From Clostridia bacterium (GTDB lineage Bacteria > Bacillota > Clostridia > Oscillospirales > Acutalibacteraceae), in the NCBI GenBank assembly GCA_017440755.1, contig JAFSGP010000026.1, positions 1 to 47,829 of the forward strand: DNA of 47,829 bases, given 5' to 3'. The notes under the pieces are model-generated. The model made no database searches, had not been told where the DNA came from, and saw only the letters and a program-made list of their open reading frames with translations. Positions within the stretch are counted from its first letter, which is position 1. Each line of letters opens with the position of its first letter. A program made the position numbers and the translations under genes. Below are positions 47,370 to 47,829 of this stretch, piece after piece.

Positions 47370-47829
47370 ACCCCTCGCGCGCACAAAAAATCCGCATACC
47401 GCCGATGGCTGGACTATGTCATCGGGGACTTTGAACCCCGATTTTGACGAAAATAAGCCTCTTCTCCTATCCTATTCTGTTCTTTCGCCAAAATCTATAC
47501 TATTTGCTGCGCAAATAGTAGGGCGGTTCCACATTAACCCCTCGCGCGCACAAAAAATCCGCATACCGCCGATGGCGGTGCTATGTCCGAGGGGACTTTG
47601 AACCCCGATTTTGACGAAAATAAGCCTCTTCTCCTATCCTGTTCTGTTCTTTCGCCAAAATCTATACTATTTGCTGCGCAAATAGTAGGGCGGTTCTTCG
47701 TTGACCCCTCGCTTGCGCAAAAATACGGGAGAGGGGACTTTGAACCCCGATTTTGACAGAGGACAGTTTCTACCCCTGTATTTATCTTTCATTCTGTCAA
47801 AATCTATACTATTTGCTACGCAAATAGTA
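47370..47829. repeat. 167-bp tandem repeat with conserved stem-loops, running off the right edge
   Basis: Units start ACCCCTCGC at 47370, 47537 and 47704. Each holds GGGGACTTTGAACCCC, a long-range stem (GATTTTGACGAAA with TTTCGCCAAAATC in units 1 and 2) and a hairpin ACTATTTGC-TGC-GCAAATAGT (47499-47519 in unit 1; loop TAC in unit 3). Unit 3 is diverged and has 25 bases fewer near its start. No gene lies in these 460 bases; the short open frames are by-products of the repeat. Confidence 0.85.

Noticed and set aside
47370..47829. CRISPR array
   Set aside because: The period is 167 bases with near-identical units and no unique spacers; no cas gene is near.

Overview
The window looks like a chromosomal segment of a spore-forming, anaerobic, Gram-positive gut Clostridium relative, most likely of the Oscillospirales (Ruminococcaceae-like). 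The evidence is the spoIIGA-sigE pair, strong AGGAGG ribosome binding sites, sigma-A promoters of the TTGACA-N17-TATAAT type, a CIRCE element before htpG, and a fairly GC-rich genome with very short intergenic regions closed by intrinsic terminators. No prophage, conjugative element or CRISPR array was seen.

Layout. 1-420: a leftward promoter and hairpin-rich leader that looks like the start of an rRNA operon whose 16S gene lies beyond the left edge. 0.4-10.2 kb: a galactokinase/sugar-nucleotidyltransferase operon with a divergent AraC regulator, a DUF4173 membrane protein, spoIIGA-sigE, a NahK-like sugar kinase, a DUF2156 acyltransferase-like protein and tlyA. 10.2-15.3 kb: a leftward operon of a BlaI-type repressor, a BlaR1-like M56 membrane metallopeptidase and a secreted subtilisin with a VCBS/FG-GAP repeat tail. 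15.3-22.7 kb: a lipoprotein and membrane lipase, a phosphoribosyltransferase, a metallophosphoesterase, an OPT transporter and an unrecognised glycosidase-like protein. 22.9-23.8 kb: three serine tRNAs (GCT, TGA, GGA) followed by a 140-bp tandem repeat partly built from a tRNA 3' end. 23.8-31.5 kb: YwaF-like membrane protein, NhaC antiporter, YhcH-type protein, ClC channel, HAD phosphatase, cytoplasmic sialidase and a hemolysin III protein. 31.5-33.8 kb: a MITE-like repeat and an AT-rich accessory module (RHH regulator, lipoprotein, SHOCT protein, REP-associated transposase) bracketed by two near-identical hairpins. 33.8-47.3 kb: htpG, a tight six-gene operon (Ca-type P-ATPase, comM, uvrC, ktrB, ktrA, aroK), an amidase, a GH109-like oxidoreductase fold enzyme and a ZIP transporter. 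47.37 kb to the edge: a 167-bp tandem repeat.

The most interesting system is at 10.2-15.3 kb. The last 107 residues of the M56 membrane sensor align without gaps with the propeptide region of the subtilisin encoded directly downstream (61 of 107 identical by hand count). A classical BlaI-like palindrome, GTCTACA-CTA-TGTAGAC, covers the promoter. This suggests a BlaI/BlaR1-type circuit whose extracellular sensor domain is a copy of the protease's own inhibitor/propeptide, so the receptor could sense free active protease rather than a beta-lactam. The propeptide copy on the sensor and the protease catalytic domain are also AT-rich relative to both flanks.

Other notable signals are a REP-associated transposase gene carrying two REP-like GTAG hairpins inside its own reading frame and a third just after it; two repeat families 24 kb apart that share a stem-loop core; and a scattered set of sugar genes (sialidase without signal peptide, GH109-like enzyme, NahK-like kinase, galactokinase, nucleotidyltransferase, YhcH) that together fit intracellular use of host mucin sugars.
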